Source: an uncultured Amylibacter sp.
Lineage (GTDB): Bacteria > Pseudomonadota > Alphaproteobacteria > Rhodobacterales > Rhodobacteraceae
DNA length: 64,000 bases
NCBI GenBank assembly: GCA_905181935.1
Contig: CAJIZV010000003.1
Span: 508,001-572,000, forward strand
Direction: 5' to 3'
This document shows positions 15,063 to 23,550 of the stretch, one piece after another. The notes beneath the pieces are model-generated. The model saw only the letters and a program-made list of their open reading frames with translations, searched no databases and was not told the origin of the DNA. The position numbers were made by a program, and so were the translations under genes. Each line of letters opens with the position of its first letter. Within the stretch, counting starts at the first letter, position 1.

Positions 15063-16354
15063 GCTTTGAACTTGCATCCTGTCTTTTCACGTTATTCCTG
15101 CTGGCTGGCATCGGTACGCCCATCGGTTATTCAATCATGCTGGCGTCAGTCGTTTATTTGGGCCTTGCTGGTTTGGATGTCGCACTGGCTGGTGAAAAAA
15201 TTCTGCAGGGGTTTTATACAAGTACGATCTTGTTGGCTGTGCCGTTGTTCATCGTGGCCGCGAACATTATGAATGCTGGATCGATTACAGATCGATTGCT
15301 GAATTTCTGTGTGGCCGCCGTTGGTCGCTTCAAGGGCGGGTTGGGTCACGTTAATGTTGTGGCATCTTTGATTTTCTCGGGCATGTCAGGTTCTGCAGTG
15401 GCAGATGCTGCAGGTATTGGTAAAATTATCATCGAGATGATGACAAAGGAAGGCCGTTATAGTCGTGGTTATGCGGCGGCGATTACTGCGGCGTCTGCAA
15501 CCATTGGGCCAATTATACCGCCTTCAATTCCAATGGTGCTCTACGCGCTTGTATCCAAAGCATCTATCGGGGCTCTTTTCTTGGCTGGTATCTTGCCCGG
15601 CTTAGTTATGGGTGTTGTGCTGATGGGGATGAATTATTACATGGCTGGCAAACGTGGTTTTGCGATGGAAGAACCTGTTCCTTTGCGTGAGCTGCCACGC
15701 AAGACAGCAAATGCGTTTCCTGCATTGTTGATGCCTGTTATTTTGCTTTATGGTATTTACGGGGGGGTAACGACACCAACCGAAGCCGCCGCAATTGCTG
15801 CATTCTATGCGCTTCTGCTGGCAGCCCTGCTTTACCGCGCCTTATCTTTCAAGAGTCTTTACCAAGTATTCGTCGACAGCGCCCGTTCATCGGCATCCGT
15901 TGGTATTGTTATCGGCGGCGCGTTCATTCTGAACTTCATCGTTATTTCTGAACAGATACCACAATCGATTGTGGGTTTACTAGATGGCACCGATGTCAGC
16001 CCGATCGCGTTCCTTATTGCAGTTAATGTTCTGATCCTTGTGCTAGGATGTGTGTTAGATGCGACGACTATTATTTTGGTAATCGTTCCGTTGTTCATCC
16101 CAACATGTGAAGCACTGGGTATAGATCTGGTACATTTTGGCGTATTGGTTGTTGTGAACTCGATGATTGGGTTGATTACGCCGCCTTATGGTATCCTTTT
16201 GTTTGTGATCAATGCGGTAACAGATATTCCATTACGTGAAATCATATCCGAAATTTGGGCCTTCCTTGCCGTTCTTATTGCGGCGCTGTTGGTAATGCTT
16301 CTGGTTCCTGATTTGGTGCTATGGCTACCACGCGTATTTGGTTACCAAGGCTAG
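15059..16354 (+). CDS. dctM: TRAP transporter large permease (DctM family)
   Basis: A 431-residue protein with about 12 membrane helices, the translocation subunit of the TRAP system. Family marks are the FSGMSGSAVADAAGIG loop, IGPIIPPSIPMVLYALVS, the GGVTTPTEAAAIAAFYAL segment and a C-terminal LITPPYGILLFV. The gene overlaps dctQ by four bases. The following fusion gene begins either inside its 3' end or two bases after its stop codon, so the transporter and catabolic genes are one transcript. Confidence 0.93.
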   Translation: MSFELASCLFTLFLLAGIGTPIGYSIMLASVVYLGLAGLDVALAGEKILQGFYTSTILLAVPLFIVAANIMNAGSITDRLLNFCVAAVGRFKGGLGHVNVVASLIFSGMSGSAVADAAGIGKIIIEMMTKEGRYSRGYAAAITAASATIGPIIPPSIPMVLYALVSKASIGALFLAGILPGLVMGVVLMGMNYYMAGKRGFAMEEPVPLRELPRKTANAFPALLMPVILLYGIYGGVTTPTEAAAIAAFYALLLAALLYRALSFKSLYQVFVDSARSSASVGIVIGGAFILNFIVISEQIPQSIVGLLDGTDVSPIAFLIAVNVLILVLGCVLDATTIILVIVPLFIPTCEALGIDLVHFGVLVVVNSMIGLITPPYGILLFVINAVTDIPLREIISEIWAFLAVLIAALLVMLLVPDLVLWLPRVFGYQG

Positions 16355-16356
16355 AT

Positions 16357-18108
16357 ATGTTGTGTGTTTCCACAGAATCTGTCTCAGGAAATCTTGAGCA
16401 GAAGCTAGAGGCGATCGCAGCAGCCGGGTTCCATGGTGTTGAACTGAGTGTGTCTGAAGTGATTGGCGACGCTACGCAGGTGGCCAAGCAATGCGATGCG
16501 CTGGGGATAAAAATCTGCACGCTAAGCATTGCGCAAGGGGCTTTCAATCAGGATGCAATTGCAGGACATGTGAGGCTTGCCCGCGAATTGGGCGCACCTG
16601 TTCTGACTCTTGATATTACAGCGGATCAAATGAGTGATCTTCCAGATTTGGATGCTTTGCGGGACGTAAAGTTGGCCTTGCGACCTGCACCCTTTTGCGA
16701 GGCAGAGGTTGTGGCATTGGTACAAGAATGTGACCATCCGTGTCTAGGTTTAGTCTTAAATAGCGCATATGTTTTGTCAAATGGTTCACGCCCCGCACGG
16801 CTTCGCCATATCTTGGGGTGTCATATTTTCCATATCCAACTGGCAGATGGGAACAAAGGAGATTTGGTGCCCGGTTTGGGGATCTTGAATTTACAAGGTT
16901 TCTTGCGGGTCATTGTGCGCTCTGGATACGTCGGCCCAATCTGTGTTTCAGGCGCGGCAAACGGATCAAATGATACGGGAAATGCCTACCGCGCATTTCT
17001 CAATTTATTGGATGAGGTTTCAAAAACAGAACCACATGCAAATTTTGGAAACCCTTTCTTGGCGCCACGTGTACCTGCAACTGGCATAGAATTTATTGAA
17101 TTTTGCGTAGATACCAAAAGCGCCCAAAAGCTAACGCATCTTTTGTCCACCATGGCGTTTCGAAAAGAACGCTCACATGTGTCCAAGGATGTATCGCTGT
17201 GGCGGCAAGGTGCGGTGAACATTGTTATAAACCAAGACCACGATGGGCATGCGGGGCAGCTGTTTAAGAAACATGGCCCAATGGTTTGCGATATGGGGCT
17301 ACGCGTTCAAAACGCCGATGAAACGGTAGCGCGAGCAAATGCGCTGGGAACAAAAACTGTTTCACAGGATGTTGGTTTAGGCGAATTGAAAATCCCCGCA
17401 ATCCGTGGAGTGGGTGGCAGTTTACTTCACTTTATTGACGAACAATCCGATTTGCACCGTGTGTGGGATATTGAGTTCGAGCCAACCAAGCGAGCACGGG
17501 CAACGCCTCCAGCGGGATTGCGACGGATTGATCACATTGCCCAGACAATGAAATTTGATGAAATGCAGGATTGGCTTTTGTATTATATTTCCACTTTTGA
17601 GATGGAAAAATCGCCTGTCGTGAATGTAAATGATCCGTCGGGCGTCGTCCTGAGCCAAGCGATTGAAAGCCCAGAGGGCGAAGTGCGCCTAAACCTGAAC
17701 GGTGCCCATGGTCAGGATAGTTTCGCGGGATCATTTGTGGCGGATAAACTGGGCGCAGGTCTTCAGCACTTGGCGTTTGCCACGGATGATATTTTTGAAA
17801 CCTCTGCGGTGCTGGACGTAAATGGATTCACACGATTGTCTGTACCGGCTTCCTATTACGCAGAGACACAAGAACAATTTGATTTGGATAAAAGTTTTGT
17901 TGCAGACTTGAAATCGCACAATATTTTGTATGACCAAGATGCCGCTGGCGTGTATTTCCAACTGTACAGCGAGACACTGTTTGATGGCTTCTTCTTTGAA
18001 ATTGTTCAACGCCGCAATGGGTATGCGGGATACGGTGCGCGCAATGTGCCTGTGCGTTTGGCGGCCCAAACAGAATTAAAATACACAACGGAAAGGGCAT
18101 CCACATGA
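16357..18108 (+). CDS. TIM-barrel/HPPD-like fusion protein (QuiC-like architecture)
   Basis: A 583-residue fusion. Residues 1-230 are a sugar phosphate isomerase-like TIM barrel and residues ~250-583 a two-module VOC domain resembling 4-hydroxyphenylpyruvate dioxygenase. This architecture is known from QuiC-type 3-dehydroshikimate dehydratases. The three VOC metal ligands are in place: His393 (IDHIAQT), His471 (LQHLAF) and Glu548 (FFEIVQR). The usual barrel metal ligands appear replaced: Arg109 for Glu, Asn135 for Asp, Tyr138 for His, Ser198 for Glu. Dehydroshikimate dehydration, which uses the barrel, is therefore doubtful, while a VOC dioxygenase-type reaction is possible. The ATG at 16357 is chosen over 16321, which would overlap dctM by 34 bases, because AAGG precedes it. 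Confidence 0.78.
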   Translation: MLCVSTESVSGNLEQKLEAIAAAGFHGVELSVSEVIGDATQVAKQCDALGIKICTLSIAQGAFNQDAIAGHVRLARELGAPVLTLDITADQMSDLPDLDALRDVKLALRPAPFCEAEVVALVQECDHPCLGLVLNSAYVLSNGSRPARLRHILGCHIFHIQLADGNKGDLVPGLGILNLQGFLRVIVRSGYVGPICVSGAANGSNDTGNAYRAFLNLLDEVSKTEPHANFGNPFLAPRVPATGIEFIEFCVDTKSAQKLTHLLSTMAFRKERSHVSKDVSLWRQGAVNIVINQDHDGHAGQLFKKHGPMVCDMGLRVQNADETVARANALGTKTVSQDVGLGELKIPAIRGVGGSLLHFIDEQSDLHRVWDIEFEPTKRARATPPAGLRRIDHIAQTMKFDEMQDWLLYYISTFEMEKSPVVNVNDPSGVVLSQAIESPEGEVRLNLNGAHGQDSFAGSFVADKLGAGLQHLAFATDDIFETSAVLDVNGFTRLSVPASYYAETQEQFDLDKSFVADLKSHNILYDQDAAGVYFQLYSETLFDGFFFEIVQRRNGYAGYGARNVPVRLAAQTELKYTTERAST

Positions 18109-18908
18109 CCCAAGATGCAGACGCAATTTGCCATTGGTGGCGCACATCGATCATTGACATGGCACCGGGAAAAATTGAATTTCGTGGTCACCCAATCCAA
18201 GATTTGATTGGCAATGTGTCCTTTCCGCAAATGATTTGGATGATGGTGCGCGGTGACTTGCCCAGTGCTGAACAAGCGGCGCTGTTCGAAGCGGCCTTGG
18301 TTGCTGGTGTGGATCATGGGCCGCAAGCGCCATCAATCGCAGCGGCGCGGATGGCGGCGACCTGCGGTGTAGGATTGAACAATGCGATGGCCAACGGTGT
18401 GAACATGTTGGGTGATGTGCATGGTGGTGCAGGGGAACAATGTGCTGAGCTCTATTATGATATAGCAAAACGCTTGGATGTAGGTGCTACGCTGGATGTT
18501 GCCGTCGAACAGGGGCTGAATTCATGGCGTGCTGAAAACGGTAAAATCGTTAGCGGCTTTGGCCATCGATTTCACAAACCGGTTGACCCACGCGCGCCCC
18601 GATTGATGGAACTTGTTCGCAGTGCGGCGGATGCTGGTACTGTTTTAGGGCGATTTGCGGATATTGGCGAAGCTGTCCAAGCATCTTTGGGCGCAAAACG
18701 AGCAATAGCTATGAATATCGATGGGGCAACGGCCGTAATATTTTGTGAACTTGGGTTCCCAGCACCGTTATCGCGTGGATTGTTCTGTCTATCACGTAGT
18801 GTCGGAATTTTGTCCCATGCATGGGAACAAATAGAGCAGGGTGGGCGTAATAAGGGGCCGATGCCCCCTGCGTATCTGCCGCTTTATGAACCCCATGAGG
18901 ACACATAG
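18105..18908 (+). CDS. citrate synthase-family protein, citryl-CoA lyase-like
   Basis: A 267-residue cytoplasmic protein, far shorter than a citrate synthase (about 430) and similar in size to citryl-CoA lyase-type members. The conserved catalytic residues are present: His in DVHGGAGEQ, His in GFGHRFHKPVDPRAPR and Asp in MNIDGATAVI. Such proteins cleave or form a C-C bond between a 2-oxo acid and an acyl-CoA. It overlaps the fusion gene by four bases (ATGA) and ends this transcription unit. Next to an acylating aldehyde dehydrogenase it could cleave the acyl-CoA formed in the pathway. The actual substrate is inferred only by context. Confidence 0.8.
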   Translation: MTQDADAICHWWRTSIIDMAPGKIEFRGHPIQDLIGNVSFPQMIWMMVRGDLPSAEQAALFEAALVAGVDHGPQAPSIAAARMAATCGVGLNNAMANGVNMLGDVHGGAGEQCAELYYDIAKRLDVGATLDVAVEQGLNSWRAENGKIVSGFGHRFHKPVDPRAPRLMELVRSAADAGTVLGRFADIGEAVQASLGAKRAIAMNIDGATAVIFCELGFPAPLSRGLFCLSRSVGILSHAWEQIEQGGRNKGPMPPAYLPLYEPHEDT

Positions 18909-18920
18909 TCACCTTGGAGC

Positions 18921-18965
18921 CATTTTAAATGATATAATGAATAATATCATAGATTTTTAATTACT
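18921..18965. promoter_or_regulatory. promoter with inverted ATGATAT/ATATCATA sites
   Basis: ATGATAT at 18929-18935 and ATATCATA at 18944-18951 form a close inverted pair overlapping a TATAAT at 18933-18938, ahead of the gene at 19009. The half-sites match those in the other two cluster promoters, supporting one shared regulator. Confidence 0.5.
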
Positions 18966-19008
18966 TAATATGTTATAGGTGTCAGCAGATACCTTGAGGT
19001 GATTCAAA

Positions 19009-19905
19009 ATGACTGATGCCACGGCGCAACCCTTATATTCTTTAGCGCATCTAACGCTGATAAATGCGACTGCGCCCGAGCTGATTTATATCGCAGCGCG
19101 TGCGGGGTATGATGCGGTTAGCCCACGGTTCATTCAGATGAATGTACCAGGTGAATTCGCGGAATCCCCTGTTGATAAACAAATGGTTCGCGCGACCAAA
19201 ACTGCGCTTGCAACGACTGGGCTAAAAGTTCTGGATGTTGAATTGGCACGTATTACAGAAGATTGTGATCCACGTAGTTTTGAGCCCGCTTGTGAACTAG
19301 GTGGCGAGCTGGGTGCGAAACGTATGATTATGAGCGCATGGACAACCGACCGCACCGACCGCAATTTCCTGATCGACTGTTATGGCGAAACATGTGACAT
19401 CGCCGCGCAATATGGCCTAAGTGTTGATTTGGAATTCCCTTCATTTTCACGATTGCGCACGCTGGATGAAACCTTGGATATTGTACGTGCAGCAGATCGC
19501 CCCAATGGCGGTATTTTGGTTGATACACTTTATCTGCATCTAAGCCGCGTTGATTTGGCAGAACTGTTGCATGTTCCCAGCGAGCTGTTCAACTTTCTAC
19601 ATATTTCAGACGCCTTGCCGGGCATCGCGGATACACGCCAAGGTATGATCCAATTGGCACGCGATGCACGCCTGTATCCCAGCGAAGGCTGCATCGACTT
19701 CAAGGGCATTATCGAACGCATGCCAGTTGTCGATTATTCTATCGAACTCCCAAACCAATCTCGTGTGAACGAGCTTGGATACGAAGAACACGCACGACGG
19801 TGCCTACAACATGCCAAACGCACGTTTGGGCATGTGATCTCACAACGCCGCACACATCATATTCCTAATAATCAAAGAGTAGAGAACCATGGCCAAAGAG
19901 CTTAA
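19009..19905 (+). CDS. sugar phosphate isomerase/epimerase family TIM-barrel protein
   Basis: A 298-residue AP-endonuclease-2-type TIM barrel. Unlike the barrel in the fusion protein, its expected metal ligands are present: Glu in VDLEFPSF, Asp in ILVDTLYLH, His in FLHISDA and Glu in YSIELPN. Members are isomerases, epimerases or dehydratases of sugars and cyclic polyols. It starts the second transcription unit behind an ATATCATA site, and its end overlaps the aldehyde dehydrogenase start by 17 bases. The last ~20 residues are rich in His, Arg and Asn and probably disordered. The reaction is unknown. Confidence 0.8.
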   Translation: MTDATAQPLYSLAHLTLINATAPELIYIAARAGYDAVSPRFIQMNVPGEFAESPVDKQMVRATKTALATTGLKVLDVELARITEDCDPRSFEPACELGGELGAKRMIMSAWTTDRTDRNFLIDCYGETCDIAAQYGLSVDLEFPSFSRLRTLDETLDIVRAADRPNGGILVDTLYLHLSRVDLAELLHVPSELFNFLHISDALPGIADTRQGMIQLARDARLYPSEGCIDFKGIIERMPVVDYSIELPNQSRVNELGYEEHARRCLQHAKRTFGHVISQRRTHHIPNNQRVENHGQRA

Positions 19906-21298
19906 CCAAGAAGAACGCAGACTTGCACATGACATGCTGGACCGCGCACGTGCCGCGATGGCGCAAGTTGAGGATTATTCACAGGAACAACTGGATCGTT
20001 TGGCACAGGCCATCGGTTGGTATGCGGGTAACGAGAAAACGTTCACAGAATTGGCGCAAATGGGTGTTGACGAAAGCGGTATTGGTGATCGTGCAGGGCG
20101 CCCCGCTAAACGCTTCAAAATCCATGGGGTTTTGCGCGATGCATTGCGTCAGGCATCGACTGGTATTGTTGAAGTGGACGATGCAAAAGGGTTGGTGAAA
20201 TACGCGAAACCCGCCGGTGTGATTGCATCCCTTATCCCAATGACAAATCCAGCCTTAACCCCGCCTGTGACTGGTATCTATTCTGCTAAAACACGCAACG
20301 CGGCAATATTTTCGCCACACCCGCGCACTGCCGAAACGACGTGGAAAATGGTCGAGGTCATGCGCAATGCATGTCGCGCTGTTGGCGCACCCGAAGATTT
20401 ATTCCAATCTGTGCGTCACCCATCCATTCCGTTGACGCAATATTTGATGGAAATATGTGACCTGACACTGGCTACTGGTGGTAAACCAATGGTCAAAGCA
20501 GCATACTCATCTGGCAAGCCAGCTTATGGCGTTGGAGCAGGAAACTCCTCTATCGTCATCGACGAAACTGCCGATATTGAAATCGCCGCCGCAAACACGC
20601 GTATGTCCAAGACCAGTGATTTTGGATCGGGTTGTTCTGCAGATGGTAACATCATTATTCAGGACAACATTTACGACCAAATGATTGCAGCATTGCAGGC
20701 TGAAGGTGGGTATCTTTGTAATGAAGCTGAGAAAACCCAACTTGAAGCCGCAATGTGGGACGAAAAGGGCAACCGCACATTCCCAACGATTGCATGTCCA
20801 CCACAACAAACGGCCAAGGTAGCTGGGTTTACAGTTCCCGATGACGCCAAGTTCCTGATGGTTGAAAACCAAGGCCAAATTGGTGCCGAGCATAAATTCA
20901 GCAAAGAAAAACTGACAACGGTTATGGCTCTCTACCACTTCGAAACCTTTGATGATGCGCTTGATACCGTTCGTGCGATTTATAACACGGGCGGCAAAGG
21001 ACATTCATGCGGCATCTACAGCCATAAAGACGTGAACATAGACGCACTTGCGCGGGTCGCACCCGTCAGCCGCATGATGGTGCGCCAAGCACAATCCAAG
21101 GCAAACGCGGGGTCATATACAAACGGCATGCCAATGACGTCTAGCCTTGGCTGTGGGATTTGGGGTGGCAACATCACCAATGAAAACGTGACGATGAAAC
21201 ATATGATGAATTACACATGGGTCAGCCGCCCAATTTCAGAGGATAAACCCTCGGAACAAGAGCTATTTGGTGAATTTTTTGGGCAGGAGGTCGCGTGA
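19889..21298 (+). CDS. acylating aldehyde dehydrogenase (sulfoacetaldehyde/acetaldehyde type)
   Basis: A 469-residue CoA-acylating aldehyde dehydrogenase. The catalytic Cys249 lies in DFGSGCSADGN, the nucleotide site includes YAKPAGVIASLIPMTNPA near residue 110, and GGKGHSCGIYS near residue 370 is typical of acylating members. It resembles the SauS/sulfoacetaldehyde and acetaldehyde dehydrogenase branch more than classical ALDHs. It would convert an aldehyde plus CoA and NAD(P)+ to acyl-CoA. It overlaps the preceding gene by 17 bases and touches the next gene (TGATG), so it is translated with the ThDP enzyme that probably supplies its aldehyde. The natural substrate is unknown. Confidence 0.85.
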   Translation: MAKELNQEERRLAHDMLDRARAAMAQVEDYSQEQLDRLAQAIGWYAGNEKTFTELAQMGVDESGIGDRAGRPAKRFKIHGVLRDALRQASTGIVEVDDAKGLVKYAKPAGVIASLIPMTNPALTPPVTGIYSAKTRNAAIFSPHPRTAETTWKMVEVMRNACRAVGAPEDLFQSVRHPSIPLTQYLMEICDLTLATGGKPMVKAAYSSGKPAYGVGAGNSSIVIDETADIEIAAANTRMSKTSDFGSGCSADGNIIIQDNIYDQMIAALQAEGGYLCNEAEKTQLEAAMWDEKGNRTFPTIACPPQQTAKVAGFTVPDDAKFLMVENQGQIGAEHKFSKEKLTTVMALYHFETFDDALDTVRAIYNTGGKGHSCGIYSHKDVNIDALARVAPVSRMMVRQAQSKANAGSYTNGMPMTSSLGCGIWGGNITNENVTMKHMMNYTWVSRPISEDKPSEQELFGEFFGQEVA

Positions 21299-23073
21299 TG
21301 AGCGGATCAGAAAAAACAGTAGCAGAACACATCGTAGATTTTCTACAACGTCGCGAAGTAAAACACGTTTTCGGCCTGTGTGGGCATACAAATATTGCGG
21401 TTCTAGCGGCCCTTGCCGAAAGCCCAATCGATTTCGTGACCGTTCGTCACGAACAGATAGCCAGTCACGCCGCAGATGCATATGCGCGTGTCACTGGCAG
21501 GGCGTCTGTGGTTTTGTCTCATCTGTCTCCTGGATTGACAAATTGTGCCACAGGCGTCGCCAATGCGGCATTGGATTGCATTCCGATGGTTGTGATTGCT
21601 GGCGATATTCCAACGCATTATTACGGCAAACACCCACATCAAGAGGTGAATTTACACGCTGATGCTGCGCAGTGGGAAATATACCGCCCATTCGTGAAAC
21701 GAGCATGGCGAGTTGATCGCGCGGATCTGATCGCCGAAATTCTGGAAAAAGCATTCCATTTGGCAGAGAGTGGTCAACCAGGACCAGTTTTGGTCAATGT
21801 CCCGATGGATATATTCAGCGAAGTAATCTCGTCTGAAACCTTTGATCGCATTATAGATAATACCCGCGCATTGGTGAAACCATCCATCGAAGATGAGACT
21901 GCGCGTCAAATCATTACCAAGTTGGCCGAAGCTGAAAACCCTGTAACTTATGCAGGTGGCGGAATTCTGTTGGCGCAGGCCTCAGAAGAATTGCGTGAAT
22001 TTACCGATCATATGGGATTGCCCGTTGCGCATTCATTGATGGGCAAGGGCGCATTGCGCGATGATCACCCGCTGGTTCTGGGCATGACTGGTTTTTGGGG
22101 AACTGAATTGACGAACCAAACTTGTCTAAACGCGGATTACATTTTCGCGATAGGCACACGCTTCAAAGAGGCGGATTGTTCAAGTTGGTATTCTGGGTAC
22201 ACATTTAATATACCTGGTTCGAAAATCATTCACGTCGATATAGAACCATCCGAAATCGGCCGCAACTATCCAACTGAAATTGGTGTGGTTGCTGATGCAA
22301 AATCTGCACTGCGGGTGCTGATACGGGTTGCCAAAGAAATGTACCCAGACGGTTTTAACCGTACTGAAATGAAGGCCAAGATTGCTGCTTTTAAAAAATC
22401 GTTCAAAGCAAGCAATGTCGAAATGCAAACATCCGACGCGTTCCCAATGATGCCAGAACGCATTCTTGCTGATACGCGAATTGCGTTACCTGACAATGCG
22501 ATTATCACAACGGATGTAGGGTGGAATAAAAATGGTGTTGGTCAACAGTTCGACATCCTGACGCCTGGATCAATCCTGACGCCTGGTGGTTTTGCAACCA
22601 TGGGCTTTGGCCCACCCGCCGCGATTGGAGCGAAACTCGCCAGCCCTGAACGTGTCGTGCTGAGCCTTGTTGGAGATGGTGGCTTTGGTCAAAACCCATC
22701 AATGCTTGCAACCGCTGTAGAGTTGGATTTGGGCATTATTTGGTTGGTAATGAACAACAACGCATTTGGCACCATTGCGGGTCTGCAAAAGGCACATTAC
22801 GGGCTAACCTATGGCACTACGTTCCCTGGAACCGCAGAAAAACCAAACAACGGCCCAAACTATGCAGAGATAGCACAAGCTTATGGCGCTGTTGGCATAA
22901 AAGTAAATAATGCAAAGGAGCTTTTGCCAGCCATACAAATGGCCATCAATAGTGGAAAGCCAACGGTGCTGGACGTAGCAATGATTAACAATCCGACACC
23001 AACAACTGGCCATTGGAATATTTTGGACATTTACTCACCCGATAAAGAGGTGAGCCATGTCGCAACAGACTAA
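21298..23073 (+). CDS. thiamine diphosphate-dependent enzyme (acetolactate synthase family)
   Basis: A 591-residue ThDP enzyme with the three-domain layout of acetolactate synthase and decarboxylases. The N-terminal Pyr domain carries the catalytic Glu in TVRHEQIASHAADAYAR, the middle domain is DHS-like, and the C-terminal PP domain has the metal motif GDGGFGQNPSM...NNNAFG. The ATG at 21298 overlaps the aldehyde dehydrogenase stop by one base; a GTG at 21295 is possible. Adjacent to an acylating aldehyde dehydrogenase, 2-oxo-acid decarboxylation to an aldehyde is the simplest role. A lyase or C-C hydrolase reaction such as that of IolD is an alternative. Confidence 0.85.
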   Translation: MSGSEKTVAEHIVDFLQRREVKHVFGLCGHTNIAVLAALAESPIDFVTVRHEQIASHAADAYARVTGRASVVLSHLSPGLTNCATGVANAALDCIPMVVIAGDIPTHYYGKHPHQEVNLHADAAQWEIYRPFVKRAWRVDRADLIAEILEKAFHLAESGQPGPVLVNVPMDIFSEVISSETFDRIIDNTRALVKPSIEDETARQIITKLAEAENPVTYAGGGILLAQASEELREFTDHMGLPVAHSLMGKGALRDDHPLVLGMTGFWGTELTNQTCLNADYIFAIGTRFKEADCSSWYSGYTFNIPGSKIIHVDIEPSEIGRNYPTEIGVVADAKSALRVLIRVAKEMYPDGFNRTEMKAKIAAFKKSFKASNVEMQTSDAFPMMPERILADTRIALPDNAIITTDVGWNKNGVGQQFDILTPGSILTPGGFATMGFGPPAAIGAKLASPERVVLSLVGDGGFGQNPSMLATAVELDLGIIWLVMNNNAFGTIAGLQKAHYGLTYGTTFPGTAEKPNNGPNYAEIAQAYGAVGIKVNNAKELLPAIQMAINSGKPTVLDVAMINNPTPTTGHWNILDIYSPDKEVSHVATD

Positions 23074-23550
23074 ATTTGATTGATTAAGTTGTACGTCTTT
23101 TTGGCAACCAATGGCGGCTTTAGGAATATAGAGGGTTTGGTTTTTTCGTGAGCGGGAACGGTGGCTACGGGCCGTCTGTGTCTAATCTTACAAAAAGTCG
23201 AATTGGAAATACGGGCACTAAGCAGGCATTTGTTGCAGTAGGGTACTGTTAAACATGTGTCGAATTTTAGATAATCTATTAACATGATAATGTGCGATCC
23301 ACCTGGTGGTCGTCTGCAACAAGAGTGGTAAGGCCTTACAGGCTGGTGCATTCTTTGGGCCTGTAACGTTTTAGCGCCGATCTAGGTTATCATTTAAATG
23401 GCTCTTCTTTGGAATACCAACAATGAATACGCATTTAATTAAATTTTTAGTGCGACCCATAGAAAAATAATTTTATAAAACTTTCGCCACCAAAATCGCC
23501 ACCAAACGGCATTTTGTATTCAAAATTTTCATCTAACCCGTTGTTTCCAT
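23074..23550. other. gene-free region between catabolic cluster and tRNA-Cys
   Basis: No convincing gene is present. This is where an integrase gene would be expected directly behind the tRNA 3' end, but none is readable. The only structure I find is the tandem repeat at 23484-23506, described separately. Short frames here have no protein-like features that I trust. Confidence 0.4.
23484..23506 (-). repeat. tandem TTTGGTGGCGA repeat next to tRNA-Cys
   Basis: Two adjoining copies of TTTGGTGGCGA (one with an extra T) lie on the minus strand about 45 bases beyond the tRNA CCA end. Tandem short repeats beside a tRNA-located attachment site resemble arm-type integrase binding sites; this role is inferred from position. 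Confidence 0.45.

Noticed and set aside
20507..21004. 165-codon minus-strand frame inside the aldehyde dehydrogenase gene
   Set aside because: The sense strand contains the catalytic Cys region of a full-length enzyme; the antisense frame is a by-product of the higher G+C content.
23070..23351. Minus-strand frame of 93 codons that might be an integrase remnant
   Set aside because: It has many Cys/Pro/His residues in no recognisable order, no catalytic recombinase motif and no ribosome-binding site.
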